The notes: generated from the sequence alone by a model not told the origin. 64,000 bases of DNA from Natrialba sp. SSL1 (GCF_001861355.1 NZ_MASN01000001.1:236194-300193); one strand, 5' to 3'; shown: positions 38,205-47,270, counted from the first letter of the stretch. Made by a program: numbers and translations.

Positions 38205-39029
38205 CTACTCCGTGAGCGAGAGCCCCGGATGCCACCGCTCGGCACCCGCCTCGCGCTTTTTCTCGTCCATCTTCGCGAGCAGGTGGGTTGCGAGCGTCGC
38301 CGTCTCGGCCGCTCGGGACTCGCCCTCCGTTCTGAACTCGCCGGTCTGGCGGTTCGCGTACACCGAGCAGACCGCGCCGGCGCGCAGCCCGTAGATGTTC
38401 GCGAGCGTGAAGATTGCGCTCGCCTCCATCTCGATGTTCTTCACGTTGGCCTCGACGAGTTGATCGACCAGCTCGTCCGCGCCGGCGGCCTCGAACTCGT
38501 CGTAGCCGGGGCGACCCTGGCCCGCGTAGAACGAGTCCGCGCTCATCGTGATTCCGGTGTGGTAGTCGTAGTCCAGTCGCTCTGCGGCGGCGACGAGCGC
38601 GGCGACGACCTCGTAGTCCGCCGTCGCAGGGTAATCCTCCCGTACGTACTCATCGCTCGTCCCCTCCTGGCGAACCCCGCCGGTGCTGATCACGAGGTCG
38701 CCAACGTCCATGTCTTCCTGCAGCGCACCACAGGAGCCGACCCGGATGAACGTCTCAGAGCCGACGCGAGCCAGTTCTTCGACGGCGATCGCGGCAGACG
38801 GACTGCCGATTCCCGTCGAGGTGACCGAGATCGGTGTCCCCTCGTAGCTCCCCGTCGCGGTTCGGTACTCGCGATGGTGGGCGCGAATCTCGTGGTCGTC
38901 CCAGTGATCGACAATCTTCTCGAGTCGCTCCGGATTGCCGGGCAGGAGGACGGTGTTTGCCACGTCGTCGGCGCTCACTTCGAGGTGATACTGTACGTCC
39001 GCGTTCGGATCTTCACTATCGCCGGTCAT
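38205..39029 (-). CDS. udp: Nucleoside phosphorylase (uridine phosphorylase family)
   Basis: Splits nucleosides with phosphate in salvage. 274 residues with LLPGNPERLEKIVDHW, the phosphate-binding GSYEGTPISVTSTGIGSPSAA, FIRVGSCGALQ and the substrate-binding EMEASAIFTLANIYGLRAG. The family signature ERCVEMEASA-like element is present as NIEMEASA, pointing to uridine phosphorylase rather than purine phosphorylase. A cytidine deaminase is encoded 2.6 kb away, which would provide uridine. Leaderless start at 39029, with a shared TATA box 29-36 nt upstream. Confidence 0.9.
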   Translation of the reverse strand: MTGDSEDPNADVQYHLEVSADDVANTVLLPGNPERLEKIVDHWDDHEIRAHHREYRTATGSYEGTPISVTSTGIGSPSAAIAVEELARVGSETFIRVGSCGALQEDMDVGDLVISTGGVRQEGTSDEYVREDYPATADYEVVAALVAAAERLDYDYHTGITMSADSFYAGQGRPGYDEFEAAGADELVDQLVEANVKNIEMEASAIFTLANIYGLRAGAVCSVYANRQTGEFRTEGESRAAETATLATHLLAKMDEKKREAGAERWHPGLSLTE

Positions 39030-39057
39030 CGAGTAGCGGCGATTCGCACCGACACCG

Positions 39058-39065
39058 TATATAAA
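39058..39065. promoter_or_regulatory. Bidirectional TATA box between udp and the DUF488-like gene
   Basis: The octamer TATATAAA stands 29-36 nt from the udp ATG (minus strand) and 25-32 nt from the ATG of the divergent gene at 39090. The intergenic gap is only 60 bp, and the box is nearly symmetrical, so a single TATA element may serve both leaderless transcripts. Confidence 0.65.
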
Positions 39066-39089
39066 TGCAGGGCGGCCCTACCGGCGGGT

Positions 39090-39569
39090 ATGGCTCGTGA
39101 TCGGCGCGACGGCCGCGATGGTGCCACCGACGATACCCGATCGGAAAGCATCCTCACCGACACCTACGTTGCCGCACTCCAGCACGACTTGGCTGACATC
39201 CCGCCCGAAACGACTCTCGTCGGTGTCGTCCGCTCCCCCACTTCGTGGTTCCACGCTGCAGTCGACGAGAACGTCCCCGAACTCGGCCCGCCTGCTGAAC
39301 TGCTCGACGACGTGCGGACCTCCGAAGAAGATCTGAAAATGCGTGGCATCTGTGACGAGGAAGCCCACAACGCGGCGTGGGACCAGGTCGGCTTCGCGGA
39401 CGCCTACCGGGAACACCTCCAGACAGCCGACGACGCAGAGCGTGCAATCGAGTCCCTCGCCGATCGACTCGCTGCCGGCGAGAGTCTGGCGCTCGTCTGC
39501 TACGAGAACACCGAGAAGAAGCGGTGCCACCGGACGATTCTGCGCGAGGTACTCGAGAGCCGCCGCTGA
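39090..39569 (+). CDS. DUF488-like small protein
   Basis: 159 residues. The end RLAAGESLALVCYENTEKKRCHRTIL carries the LVCYE-x5-CHR signature of DUF488 proteins, a family of unknown function with a conserved cysteine pair. The middle (VGVVRSPTSWFHAAVDENVPELGP) is haloarchaeal in style. TATA box shared with udp. Start at ATG 39090 (MARDRR); the longer upstream frame lacks promoter support. Confidence 0.75.
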   Translation: MARDRRDGRDGATDDTRSESILTDTYVAALQHDLADIPPETTLVGVVRSPTSWFHAAVDENVPELGPPAELLDDVRTSEEDLKMRGICDEEAHNAAWDQVGFADAYREHLQTADDAERAIESLADRLAAGESLALVCYENTEKKRCHRTILREVLESRR

Positions 39570-39645
39570 CGCTGGGGTGCACTCCGGTGAGTGAAAAGTG
39601 CCCTGACACTTACGTCGACTCGAGTTGAGTCGCCGGTTGATACAC

Positions 39646-40419
39646 ATGACGTACAACTTGGACGGGAAGACGGCGATCGTCACGGGCGGCGCGTCGGGAA
39701 TTGGCAGGAAAACAGCAGAGCGGTTCGCAGCCGAGGGCGCGAACGTCGTCGTCGCAGACGTAGTCACGGAGGGCGGCGAGGAGACGGTCGAATTAATCGA
39801 GTCAGCGGGCGGGTCTGCGACGTTCGTCGAAACTGACGTTACGGACCCGGACGCCGTCGAGGCGATGGTGCAGACAGCAGTCGACACCTACGGCGGACTC
39901 GACATCGCGCACAACAACGCGGGCATCGAGGGCGAGAACGACCCGCTCGCCGAGCAGACCGAAGCCAACTGGAAGCAGGTCATGGATATCAACCTGACTG
40001 GCGTCTGGCTCTGTTTGAAGTACGAACTGCAGGTGATGACGGCGAACCGCGAGGGCGACGGCGACGACGGCGCAATCGTCAACACGTCCTCCATCGCCGG
40101 CCTCTCTGCTGCCGGATCGTCCGCCTACGCCGCGAGCAAACACGGCGTCATCGGACTTACTCGAGTAGCCGCCACGGAGTACGCGGCTGCCGACGTTCGG
40201 GTCAACGCGGTCTGTCCCGGCGTGATCGAGACGCCGATGGTCGAACAGTCCGCGGCGGAGAACCCCGAGGAAATCGAGCAGTTCGTCGGTATGCAACCGC
40301 TCAACCGGATGGGGTCGCCCGAGGAGATCGCCAACGCTGTCGTCTGGCTCTGCTCGGACGAGGCCTCGTTCGTTACCGGGAACGCGTATCCCGTCGACGG
40401 CGGCTTCACGGCGCTGTAA
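39646..40419 (+). CDS. Short-chain dehydrogenase/reductase
   Basis: 257 residues, a classical SDR. Nucleotide motif TGGASGIGRKTAERFAAEG near the start, NNAG in IAHNNAGIEG, catalytic Ser-Tyr-Lys in SSIAGLSAAGSSAYAASKHG, and PGVIETPM after it. The acidic residue at the end of beta-2 (VVADVV) suggests NAD(H) over NADP(H). Substrate unknown. ATG 39646 is chosen; the upstream frame from 39625 is short. Stands alone. Confidence 0.92.
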   Translation: MTYNLDGKTAIVTGGASGIGRKTAERFAAEGANVVVADVVTEGGEETVELIESAGGSATFVETDVTDPDAVEAMVQTAVDTYGGLDIAHNNAGIEGENDPLAEQTEANWKQVMDINLTGVWLCLKYELQVMTANREGDGDDGAIVNTSSIAGLSAAGSSAYAASKHGVIGLTRVAATEYAAADVRVNAVCPGVIETPMVEQSAAENPEEIEQFVGMQPLNRMGSPEEIANAVVWLCSDEASFVTGNAYPVDGGFTAL

Positions 40420-40523
40420 CCGACCGGGCGTGCTCACGCGAGCGACTTCTCGCTACGGACTTCGCCAGGCTGGCGTACGGGAAGCCGACTACCGGCTACC
40501 GGCTACCGGCTACCAACTACTCA

Positions 40524-41489
40524 CTACCGAATCTCGTCGAGTTGCCGGTTCAGTTTCGCTTCGAGCCGCGTTTCGGCGTCCGCCGGGGAGACATCGGCGA
40601 ATTCGACCCACTTATCGAAGAATCCTGACGTGCCGAGAAGCCGGACCGCGTCGTACACAGGTGTTCGTTCTTCCAACCCTGACGGAAGCGAGCCGGCGCG
40701 CCGTTCGTACCCGTTCTCGAGTACGGTCGCCAATCGGTGTGCACCGTCGTCGTCCGGCAGCAGTTGGTCTCGTGCTCGGTGGAGTTCACGGGCCGGGTCG
40801 CCGACGTGAGAGAGTTCCCAGTCGACGAAGCCCGCCGAGGACTCGCTCTGGAAGCAGTTCGGCCGTGCTGGGTCACCGTGCACCAGGGTTGCCGGCGCGT
40901 CGTTCAATCGGTCCCGATTCGCTTCGACGGCGGCGATGACGTCGTCGAAATGGTGAGCGAAGCGGTCAGTCGACGCCAGTTCCCGCATCAGTTCGATCCT
41001 ATCGACGAGGATCTCTGTCCAGGAATCGGTCTCGAGATCGAGTTTGGCTCCGTCGCTGCCCACCACGTGCCCGTGTCGTCGGAACGAGCAGGTGTGGATC
41101 GCCGCCAGCGCGCTTCCGACTCGCCGGACTACACTCGTGCGCTCCGCACTGCTCCAGTTCGACCACTGGGACGCGAGGTTCTCGCCCCGAATTGGGGCGG
41201 TGATAAGGTAGGGAACCGCTCCGCCAGTCTCGCTCGCAACCACCTGTGGGACGGGGACATCGCAGTGTGTGGCCACGTAGTCGATGACAGCACACTCCCG
41301 ATCGATCCGCGAGCCGTCACCGTCGGTCGCCACCTTCAGAAAGACGGGTTCGCCGTCGGTAAAATCGACGCGAACCGTTCGATTTTGGTCGTTCCAGGAG
41401 GGGCCAGCGGACCGTATGTCATCGATGGTCCGCTCGGGAACGGCATCGTCGAGCGCCAATCTGATCGACTCGTCTCCAGGGTGCTCCAC
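40524..41489 (-). CDS. Aminoglycoside-phosphotransferase-family kinase
   Basis: 321 residues of the APH/choline-kinase fold, which transfers phosphate from ATP to a small molecule. Catalytic loop LVHGDPARPNCF (HGD-x4-N) and the DWE metal motif in GFVDWELSHVGDPA, with a P-loop-like lysine region FLKVATDGDG near residue 52. The GTG at 41489 is the only supported start. Substrate unknown; haloarchaea have many such enzymes. A CCGGCTA triplet tandem repeat lies just downstream (40490-40512). Confidence 0.88.
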   Translation of the reverse strand: MEHPGDESIRLALDDAVPERTIDDIRSAGPSWNDQNRTVRVDFTDGEPVFLKVATDGDGSRIDRECAVIDYVATHCDVPVPQVVASETGGAVPYLITAPIRGENLASQWSNWSSAERTSVVRRVGSALAAIHTCSFRRHGHVVGSDGAKLDLETDSWTEILVDRIELMRELASTDRFAHHFDDVIAAVEANRDRLNDAPATLVHGDPARPNCFQSESSAGFVDWELSHVGDPARELHRARDQLLPDDDGAHRLATVLENGYERRAGSLPSGLEERTPVYDAVRLLGTSGFFDKWVEFADVSPADAETRLEAKLNRQLDEIR

Positions 41490-41621
41490 ACGCTGTCAGA
41501 TATGTAACGATCGGCATATATGTTCGGATGGTATGATACTAACTCACAAGAGGTACACCTCTCGTCGCACTTTTCAATCGATGCTGGGACAACAACGGCG
41601 AGAAGCGCCCGGTACAGCGCG

Positions 41622-42050
41622 CTACTCGAGTGTCTCCTCAGAAATCGTGTTCGGCAGGAGTTCACCGAGGGTGTAAACGGTCGTGCTGCCGTCTGCGTCC
41701 TCCTTCTCGTCCTCTCCCGCACCCTCGTCACAGAACACGACGAGGTCGTCGTCACAAAACTCCGCCAGCGTCTGCCGGCACATCCCGCAGGGGGTGACGC
41801 CGTCGCGGCGGTCCGAACTCACGGCGAGCCGCGTAAACTCCCGGTGGCCGTTCTTGACTGCCTCGGCGATGGCGACCTCCTCGGCGTGGAGGCTGTTGCT
41901 GAAGTTCGCGTTCTCCAGGTTGCAGCCGACGAAGACCTCGCCGTCGGCCGTCTCGAGTGCGGCCCCGACGCGGTACTCGGAGTAGGGGACGTGAGCCTGC
42001 GATTGGATCTTCCGTGCGGCGTCGATCAGGTCGGCAGCGTCGTCGTTCAT
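41622..42050 (-). CDS. cdd: Cytidine deaminase
   Basis: Deaminates cytidine and deoxycytidine to uridine in salvage. 142 residues with the zinc-ligand motif HAEEVAIAEA (H plus catalytic E) and the second ligand pair PCGMC, and the substrate motif NLENANFSNSL. Length and spacing match the small tetrameric CDA group. The carboxy tail from about residue 110 is extra and acidic. ATG 42050 is clear. Confidence 0.95.
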   Translation of the reverse strand: MNDDAADLIDAARKIQSQAHVPYSEYRVGAALETADGEVFVGCNLENANFSNSLHAEEVAIAEAVKNGHREFTRLAVSSDRRDGVTPCGMCRQTLAEFCDDDLVVFCDEGAGEDEKEDADGSTTVYTLGELLPNTISEETLE

Positions 42051-42269
42051 AGATGACTCTACTCGGGTGCGCGCAAGAAAGCACCGACCAGCGACAACTC
42101 CCGTTTACGCACGTTCCTCTCAGCACGGGAGAACGACGTGGTCCCAGAAGTGGTATACTTCCAGATCTGACTCGTGGTACGAATGTGTCACAAATAACGT
42201 ATCGACAACGTAAACGGTCCTGAGGCAGCCTTAAGACGGCCTGTGGCGTACCGTTCTCTGGAGATTGAA

Positions 42270-42755
42270 ATGTCAAGTGACGTAATTAAAACGGCAGCCA
42301 CCAGGGAGCACGTACACGTGCTCGGCGCGACGATTACCATTACGGCCGACAGCGACGACACGGACGGGGAGTTTTCTGTCAAGGATATGCTCGCACCGCC
42401 GGGCTTCGAGAACGGGTTACACACCCACGAACCGGCCGAAATATTCCACGTCCTCGACGGTGAAATGATGCTCTACGTCGATGGCGAGACGCAGTACCTC
42501 AAACCGGGAATGACCGGGTACGTTCCCGCGAGTGAACCGCACGGTATGCGTGTCGAAGGAGACGAAGTACTGCGCGTGCTCATCGTCATGTCACCTGCGG
42601 GAGCCGAGGACTTTTTCCGCGCCGTCGGGGACCCAGCCACCAGTCGTGACCTGCCCGAACCCCGCGAAGTAACCGACGCTGATCTCGAAGGTATCTTCGC
42701 GACCGGTGCGGAACACGGCTTTGCATTCCTCGGCCCGCTCCCGACCGACGAGTAA
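42270..42755 (+). CDS. Cupin-domain protein
   Basis: 161 residues with a single cupin beta-barrel: metal-binding motif 1 GLHTHEPAEIFHVLDGEM (H, H, E) and motif 2 PGMTGYVPASEPHGM (H). It resembles small cupins that bind metals and act as isomerases, dioxygenases or regulators; the chemistry cannot be specified. ATG 42270 follows a stretch of 66 nt after a short upstream frame start at 42243, which is less likely. Divergent from cdd. Confidence 0.85.
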   Translation: MSSDVIKTAATREHVHVLGATITITADSDDTDGEFSVKDMLAPPGFENGLHTHEPAEIFHVLDGEMMLYVDGETQYLKPGMTGYVPASEPHGMRVEGDEVLRVLIVMSPAGAEDFFRAVGDPATSRDLPEPREVTDADLEGIFATGAEHGFAFLGPLPTDE

Positions 42756-42844
42756 GTCGGTCGGCTACGGACCTAGTGTTTGGATTGGGCATACCTGAGC
42801 AGCATAGTGGCCCAACTCGTCGATGTGAGTTGTGAACATAGCTC

Positions 42845-42925
42845 TCATCCGCCTTTATCGGTTTTACAGGCTCTCCAGGCGAATTCCCCGGGCTTGACCC
42901 TAGGGGTGGAGTCGACACTCCGTGA
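42845..42925 (-). pseudogene. Possible decayed 3' end of a transposase gene
   Basis: Between the cupin and phosphomutase genes the minus strand can be read as a short open piece (VDSTPRVKPGEFAWRAC, then a TGA at 42845-42847). It reminds me of the carboxy ends of haloarchaeal transposases of the IS200/IS605 type, but no upstream domain is present and it is only about 25 codons. Low confidence; it may be fortuitous. Confidence 0.25.
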
Positions 42926-42934
42926 AACAAACTA

Positions 42935-44311
42935 TTACTCCACGTCCGCAACCGCCGACTCGACGACATCGCGAGCGCTCGCGATCAACTCGTCGACCTC
43001 GTCGCTCTCCGCGTAGATCCGAACGTAGGGCTCCGTCCCACTCGGACGGACCAGCGTCCACGAGGCGTCTTCGAACTCGAGTCGCACGCCGTAATCCGTG
43101 TCGACTGTCGTATCGGGAAAGGCTGCCGGCAGGTTGGACTCAAGTGCACCCATCACGGCCGTCTTGTGCTGGTCCGGGCAGTCGACGCTGACCTTCCGGT
43201 ACGGCCGCTCGGTGACCGGCTCCCGGAGGGCGTCAGTATCGCCGGCGTCGGCGACGAGCGCGCTGACGATGGCGGCGCTCGCGACGCCGTCGATCCAGCC
43301 GCCGAAGGCGGTGTGGATGTGTTTCCAGGGCTCCGCGGCGAAGACGACAGCGGTGTCCTCCTCGCCAGCGGCGCGTTCGCGGGCGATTCCCTCGTGGAGT
43401 GCACCGAGTCGGACGCGTTCGACCCGACCGCCGGCGTCCCGAACCTGCTCGTCGATCCGCGCCGAGGCGTTCGGCGTCGTGACGACCACGGGGTCCGCTG
43501 CGTCGCTCGCAGCCGTGTAGTGGGCCGCGACGACGGCGAGCACCGTATCCTCGTGGATTACCTCGCCGTCGGGATCGAGCGCAACCAGTCGGTCCGCGTC
43601 GCCGTCGTGGGCCAGTCCGAGGTCGAACTCGCCGGCCGCGAGGAACTCGGTGAAGGCCGACAGCGTCTCCGGGGTCGGTTTGCTCTCTCGTGCCGAGAAG
43701 TGGCCGTCGACGTTCGCGTTCACCGCGACCACGTCAGCACCGAGGGACTCGAGTACCTGCGGGGTCGCGACCGCGCCGACGCCGTTGCCGCAGTCGACGG
43801 CGACGGAGAGGCCGGCAAACGGCGTCTGTCCTGCGCCGAGGTCGGGGAACTGCGTGCGGACGTAGTCCGCGACGGCGTCACGGTAGGGATCGAGCACGTC
43901 GAGGTCGGTGGCGCTGCCCCACTGGTCCCATGCGGGGAGCGACGACCCGCTGCTCACGTAGTCCTCGACGGCCTCCTCGGCCTCGCGGTCGAACTCGACG
44001 CCATCGACGAAGAGCTTGATGCCGTTGTCCGTCGGCGGGTTGTGGCTCGCAGTGAGCATGACGCCCTTGCGGCCCTGCGAGGCGAACGCGAGCGCTGGCG
44101 TTGGTACCTGTCCGATGCGGGCAACGTCCGCGCCGGCGCTCTCGAGGCCGGCCTCCATCGCGGCAGCCAGCGCCGGTCCGGTTTCGCGGCCGTCGCGGCC
44201 CACGACGAACGTCTCGCCGGGTTCGCCGGCGGCCTGGCCCACCGAGAGCGCGAGCGCGGGCGTGATCTCCTCGACCGGCCCGCGGATTCCTGCGGTCCCG
44301 AACAGAGTCAT
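42935..44311 (-). CDS. Phosphohexomutase (phosphoglucosamine/phosphomannomutase family)
   Basis: Moves phosphate between positions 1 and 6 of a hexose or hexosamine phosphate. 458 residues with MTLFGTAGIRG at the start, the catalytic serine loop TASHNPPTDNGIK, the metal loop HDGDADRLVA, the sugar loop FAAEPWKHIH and the phosphate-binding RPSGTEPYVRIYAE. These fit the GlmM/ManB alpha-D-phosphohexomutase family; the exact sugar is not decidable here. ATG 44311, with ATATAA 26-31 nt upstream. Confidence 0.94.
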   Translation of the reverse strand: MTLFGTAGIRGPVEEITPALALSVGQAAGEPGETFVVGRDGRETGPALAAAMEAGLESAGADVARIGQVPTPALAFASQGRKGVMLTASHNPPTDNGIKLFVDGVEFDREAEEAVEDYVSSGSSLPAWDQWGSATDLDVLDPYRDAVADYVRTQFPDLGAGQTPFAGLSVAVDCGNGVGAVATPQVLESLGADVVAVNANVDGHFSARESKPTPETLSAFTEFLAAGEFDLGLAHDGDADRLVALDPDGEVIHEDTVLAVVAAHYTAASDAADPVVVTTPNASARIDEQVRDAGGRVERVRLGALHEGIARERAAGEEDTAVVFAAEPWKHIHTAFGGWIDGVASAAIVSALVADAGDTDALREPVTERPYRKVSVDCPDQHKTAVMGALESNLPAAFPDTTVDTDYGVRLEFEDASWTLVRPSGTEPYVRIYAESDEVDELIASARDVVESAVADVE

Positions 44312-44490
44312 GTGAGGTCGTTCCGCGAGCAACTACTTATATGACGTGACATACGGTCTCTGCTGGCGGTCGCGCTGGCTAGCCACATCGCAGTCGTTCC
44401 TCCCTATCAGGACCCCGTCGCGAAACGACCACGAAACGAGTTCGTACGCCCACTGCGCTAAAATATATTTTAGCTAACATACAACCCGCC

Positions 44491-45261
44491 GTGGCCCGTC
44501 GATTCGGACGAGCACCAATGCATCAGATAGACTCCAGCGAATACATCGAAACCGGCACGACGACGGTTGGACTCGCCGGCGCGGACGGCGTCGTCCTCGC
44601 CGCCGACAGGCGCGCCAGCCTGGGCGGCCGCTTCGTCACGAATCGTACCGCACGAAAGGTCGTCCCGGTCGGCGACCACACCGCGCTCACCTTCGCCGGA
44701 AGTGTCGGCGAGGCCCAGTCGTTCGTCCGCCAGTTACGCGCCGAACGCTCGCGCTACGAGCACGCGACCGACCGCTCGCCCTCCGTCGAGACGACGGCCA
44801 CGGTCGCCGGCGACCTCCTACGAAGCGGGCCGTACCAGCACCTCGAACTCGTCCTCGGCGGCACGTTCCCCGAGCCAGCCGTCTACCAGGTTGGCCCCGG
44901 TGGTGGCGTGATGGACACACCCTACGCCGCGAGCGGAAGCGGGATGCAACTCGCCTACGGCCGACTCGAGGACGCCTACGAACCGGACCACTCCGTGGAC
45001 ACGCTGCGAGGTCTCGCAACGACCGCGATCCGAAACGCAACCGAGCGCGACACCGCCAGCGGCGACGGGATAACGGTCGCGACGCTGACTGTCGATGAAG
45101 ACGGAAGCGAAGACGAACACGACCACGAACGCAAATACAAACACGAGCGCGAGTTCGAGCAGTTCGAGCAGTTCGAAAGCATCGACGCCGCCGTCACCGC
45201 CACGACAAACGGGGCCGGTGACGAGCCCGGAACCGACGCAGAACCGGGGGTGGCCTCGTAG
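44491..45261 (+). CDS. psmB: Proteasome beta-type subunit with extended C-terminus
   Basis: The proteolytic subunit of the 20S proteasome. 256 residues. Mature Thr is expected after cleavage in ETG/TTTVGLAGADGV (residue 23), with catalytic Asp and Lys in AADRRAS and RKV. The Lys of the Ntn active site and GSG motif in YAASGSGMQLAYG are present. The last ~60 residues are an unusual tail rich in His, Glu, Lys and repeated EFEQFEQFE. The leaderless distance from AAATATATTTTAG (44460-44472) favours GTG 44491 over ATG 44518. The alpha gene follows after 2 nt. Confidence 0.88.
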   Translation: MARRFGRAPMHQIDSSEYIETGTTTVGLAGADGVVLAADRRASLGGRFVTNRTARKVVPVGDHTALTFAGSVGEAQSFVRQLRAERSRYEHATDRSPSVETTATVAGDLLRSGPYQHLELVLGGTFPEPAVYQVGPGGGVMDTPYAASGSGMQLAYGRLEDAYEPDHSVDTLRGLATTAIRNATERDTASGDGITVATLTVDEDGSEDEHDHERKYKHEREFEQFEQFESIDAAVTATTNGAGDEPGTDAEPGVAS

Positions 45262-45263
45262 CG

Positions 45264-46112
45264 ATGGACTCGAGTACCACTCGCCAGCAGGCCTACGATC
45301 GCGGCCACACCATCTTCTCGCCGGACGGCCGGCTCTACCAGGTCGAGTACGCCCGCGAGGCGGTCGAGCGCGGCTCGCCAAGTGTTGGCGTCGTCACCGA
45401 CACCGGTGTCGTCCTCGCCGCGCGAAAGCGCCTTCGATCACCGCTACTCGAGTCGGAGTCGATCGCAAAGATTCACCGGGTCGACGATCACGTTGCGGTC
45501 GCCACCGCGGGGCACGCTGCTGATGCGCGGCAGTTGGTCGAAACGGCTCGAAAGCGCTGTCAACGCCACCGGCTCCGCTATGCTGAGCCGATACCGACCG
45601 GGACGCTCGCGGAGGCGATTGCTGACCATATTCAGGAACAGACGCAGGCCGGCGGGACGCGGCCGTACGGTGCTGCGTTGCTCGTTGCGGGTGTCGACGC
45701 TGGAAGGGGAAGGGAAAGGGGAAGGAGAAAGGAAAGCGAAAGCGGTAGCGGTAGTGGAAGCGGTAGTAACGCAGCAGGACAACATCCCCGGCCAGCGCTC
45801 TACGAGGTCGACCCCGGCGGCACGCACTACGGCTGGCGTGCGACCGCGATCGGCAACGGCACGGCCGATATCAGATCGTTCCTGGAGGGGCGACTGGCTG
45901 ACGGCGATGTCGAGGCCGAGGCGGGGGTGGGAGAGGACGGTCTCCCGCTCGCACTCGAGTCCCTCGCCGCCGGCACCTCTGAGACCGAGACCGACACCGA
46001 ACTCTCACCCGAGACAGTCGACGCCCTCGTGCTCACCCCCGATACCGTAGCTGATCGAGCGGGCGCTGTCGGCGAAGAGCAGCTTGCAGAAGAACTCGGG
46101 GAACTCGAGTAG
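45264..46112 (+). CDS. psmA: Proteasome alpha-type subunit with low-complexity insertion
   Basis: The gate and ring-end subunit of the 20S proteasome. 282 residues. The N-terminal gate segment YDRGHTIFSPDGRLYQVEYAREAV is typical of alpha subunits, as are GVVLAARKRLRSPLLE and the later HYGWRATAIGNGTADI. An insertion near 148-172 is a charged, Arg/Glu/Ser/Gly repeat encoded by a purine-rich microsatellite. The C-terminus lacks the usual HbYX-contacting surface features visible in canonical subunits. Translation probably couples to psmB. Confidence 0.88.
   Translation: MDSSTTRQQAYDRGHTIFSPDGRLYQVEYAREAVERGSPSVGVVTDTGVVLAARKRLRSPLLESESIAKIHRVDDHVAVATAGHAADARQLVETARKRCQRHRLRYAEPIPTGTLAEAIADHIQEQTQAGGTRPYGAALLVAGVDAGRGRERGRRKESESGSGSGSGSNAAGQHPRPALYEVDPGGTHYGWRATAIGNGTADIRSFLEGRLADGDVEAEAGVGEDGLPLALESLAAGTSETETDTELSPETVDALVLTPDTVADRAGAVGEEQLAEELGELE
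45705..45776. repeat. Purine-rich microsatellite inside the proteasome alpha gene
   Basis: A run of GGAAGG/GGAAAG and then GGTAGT/GGAAGC-like hexamers that encodes the Gly/Arg/Glu then Ser/Gly-rich insertion. The frame is kept open through it. It looks like slippage growth within a coding region. Confidence 0.6.
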
Positions 46113-46123
46113 GAGCGGGTTCG

Positions 46124-47221
46124 CTACTGAGCAGTCGTCTCGGCTGTATCGTCCGTCTCGTGTGTCACGACTGTTTCGCCAGCCTCGGTCGTCTCCGTGG
46201 TCTCGGCGGCACCGTCACCCTCGGCGGATTCGTTACCCTCGGTGGTCTCGGACACCGACGCTCGCTGCGTCTCGACTACGTTCAGCCGCTCGTCGACGTA
46301 CAGCGCGAGCACATCGTCCTCGAGTTCGACGATGACGCGGACGGCGAGCGGGTCCTCGGAGAGCACGGTCTCGGCCCACTCGTGGCCGACGTTCCAGAGC
46401 GGGCGCTCGCTGACAGCCTGCCCGTGTTCGTAGTAGAACGAGACGACGGCCGGATGCGAGAGTAGTGAGAGCGAGACAGGCGACCGGAGCGTCGTGCCAC
46501 AGCATGAGCAGGTAAAATCGGCCTGAAGGTGTGTGGCGTGTTCTGCGGGCAGAAGGTCGTCTGTCGCCGGCGACGGCCGCACGAGTCTGGCGTCGACCTC
46601 GCCGCTGCAGGCCGGGCAGACGCCGTCGCGAACGAGCGAGAGTCGGTGTCTGTGGTAGCGATCGAATGCTGCGGGGAACGATTCGCCGTGGGACTCGAGG
46701 CCGGCCGGTGGAAGATCGAGTCGGAGCAGGCGGCGTTCACAGTGCCCGCAGGCGACGGTAACCCGGTTGTCGCTGGCCTGGGCGGTAAGCGCGTCGTGCT
46801 CGCAGAACGGGCAGTCGTCCTCGAGCGGGACCGGCGGGTGGTCGACGCGCTGGGTGTACGTGCCGGTCGCAATGGCGCGTGCGATTTGCTCGCCGGCGTA
46901 GGTGAGTTCGTAGCCGTCGGCACCGGAATCGGCGTCAGCTGACGACTCCTCGTTTATCTTCCGGAGATACGGTCCCACGAGCTCGTCCAGATGATAGGCA
47001 AAGCCGGCCGACGTGTCGACTTCCGAGGCTTCGAATAGCATTGAGAACGACGGAGTCGATCGCTCGGATTCGGCAGCGCCGTCCGTCCACTCGAGCATCG
47101 TCTCGAGTATCCCCATCCTGACCTCGTTGCCGAGCGCCTGGAAGGCGTCGCTGGGATCGGAGACGCGGTCGCTCGGCTCGGGCGTGGCGACGGGCGGGTC
47201 CTCGCCGTCCTCCGTGGACAT
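46124..47221 (-). CDS. ArsR-type winged-helix regulator with zinc-binding C-terminal domain
   Basis: 365 residues. The N-terminal ~90 residues are a winged helix: AFQALGNEVRMGILETMLEW and AGFAYHLDELVGPYLRK. A cysteine-rich middle follows, with CPFCEHDAL, CGHCERRLL, CPACSGEV and CSCCGTTL, indicating two zinc ribbons that could report metal or redox state. The carboxy ~55 residues are an acidic Thr/Glu repeat. Targets unknown. ATG 47221 (MSTEDGED) is chosen. Confidence 0.8.
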   Translation of the reverse strand: MSTEDGEDPPVATPEPSDRVSDPSDAFQALGNEVRMGILETMLEWTDGAAESERSTPSFSMLFEASEVDTSAGFAYHLDELVGPYLRKINEESSADADSGADGYELTYAGEQIARAIATGTYTQRVDHPPVPLEDDCPFCEHDALTAQASDNRVTVACGHCERRLLRLDLPPAGLESHGESFPAAFDRYHRHRLSLVRDGVCPACSGEVDARLVRPSPATDDLLPAEHATHLQADFTCSCCGTTLRSPVSLSLLSHPAVVSFYYEHGQAVSERPLWNVGHEWAETVLSEDPLAVRVIVELEDDVLALYVDERLNVVETQRASVSETTEGNESAEGDGAAETTETTEAGETVVTHETDDTAETTAQ

Positions 47222-47270
47222 GGCCGTCAATTCGTGTCGAACGAAAAAGTACGTTTGGCTAGATCTGGCG

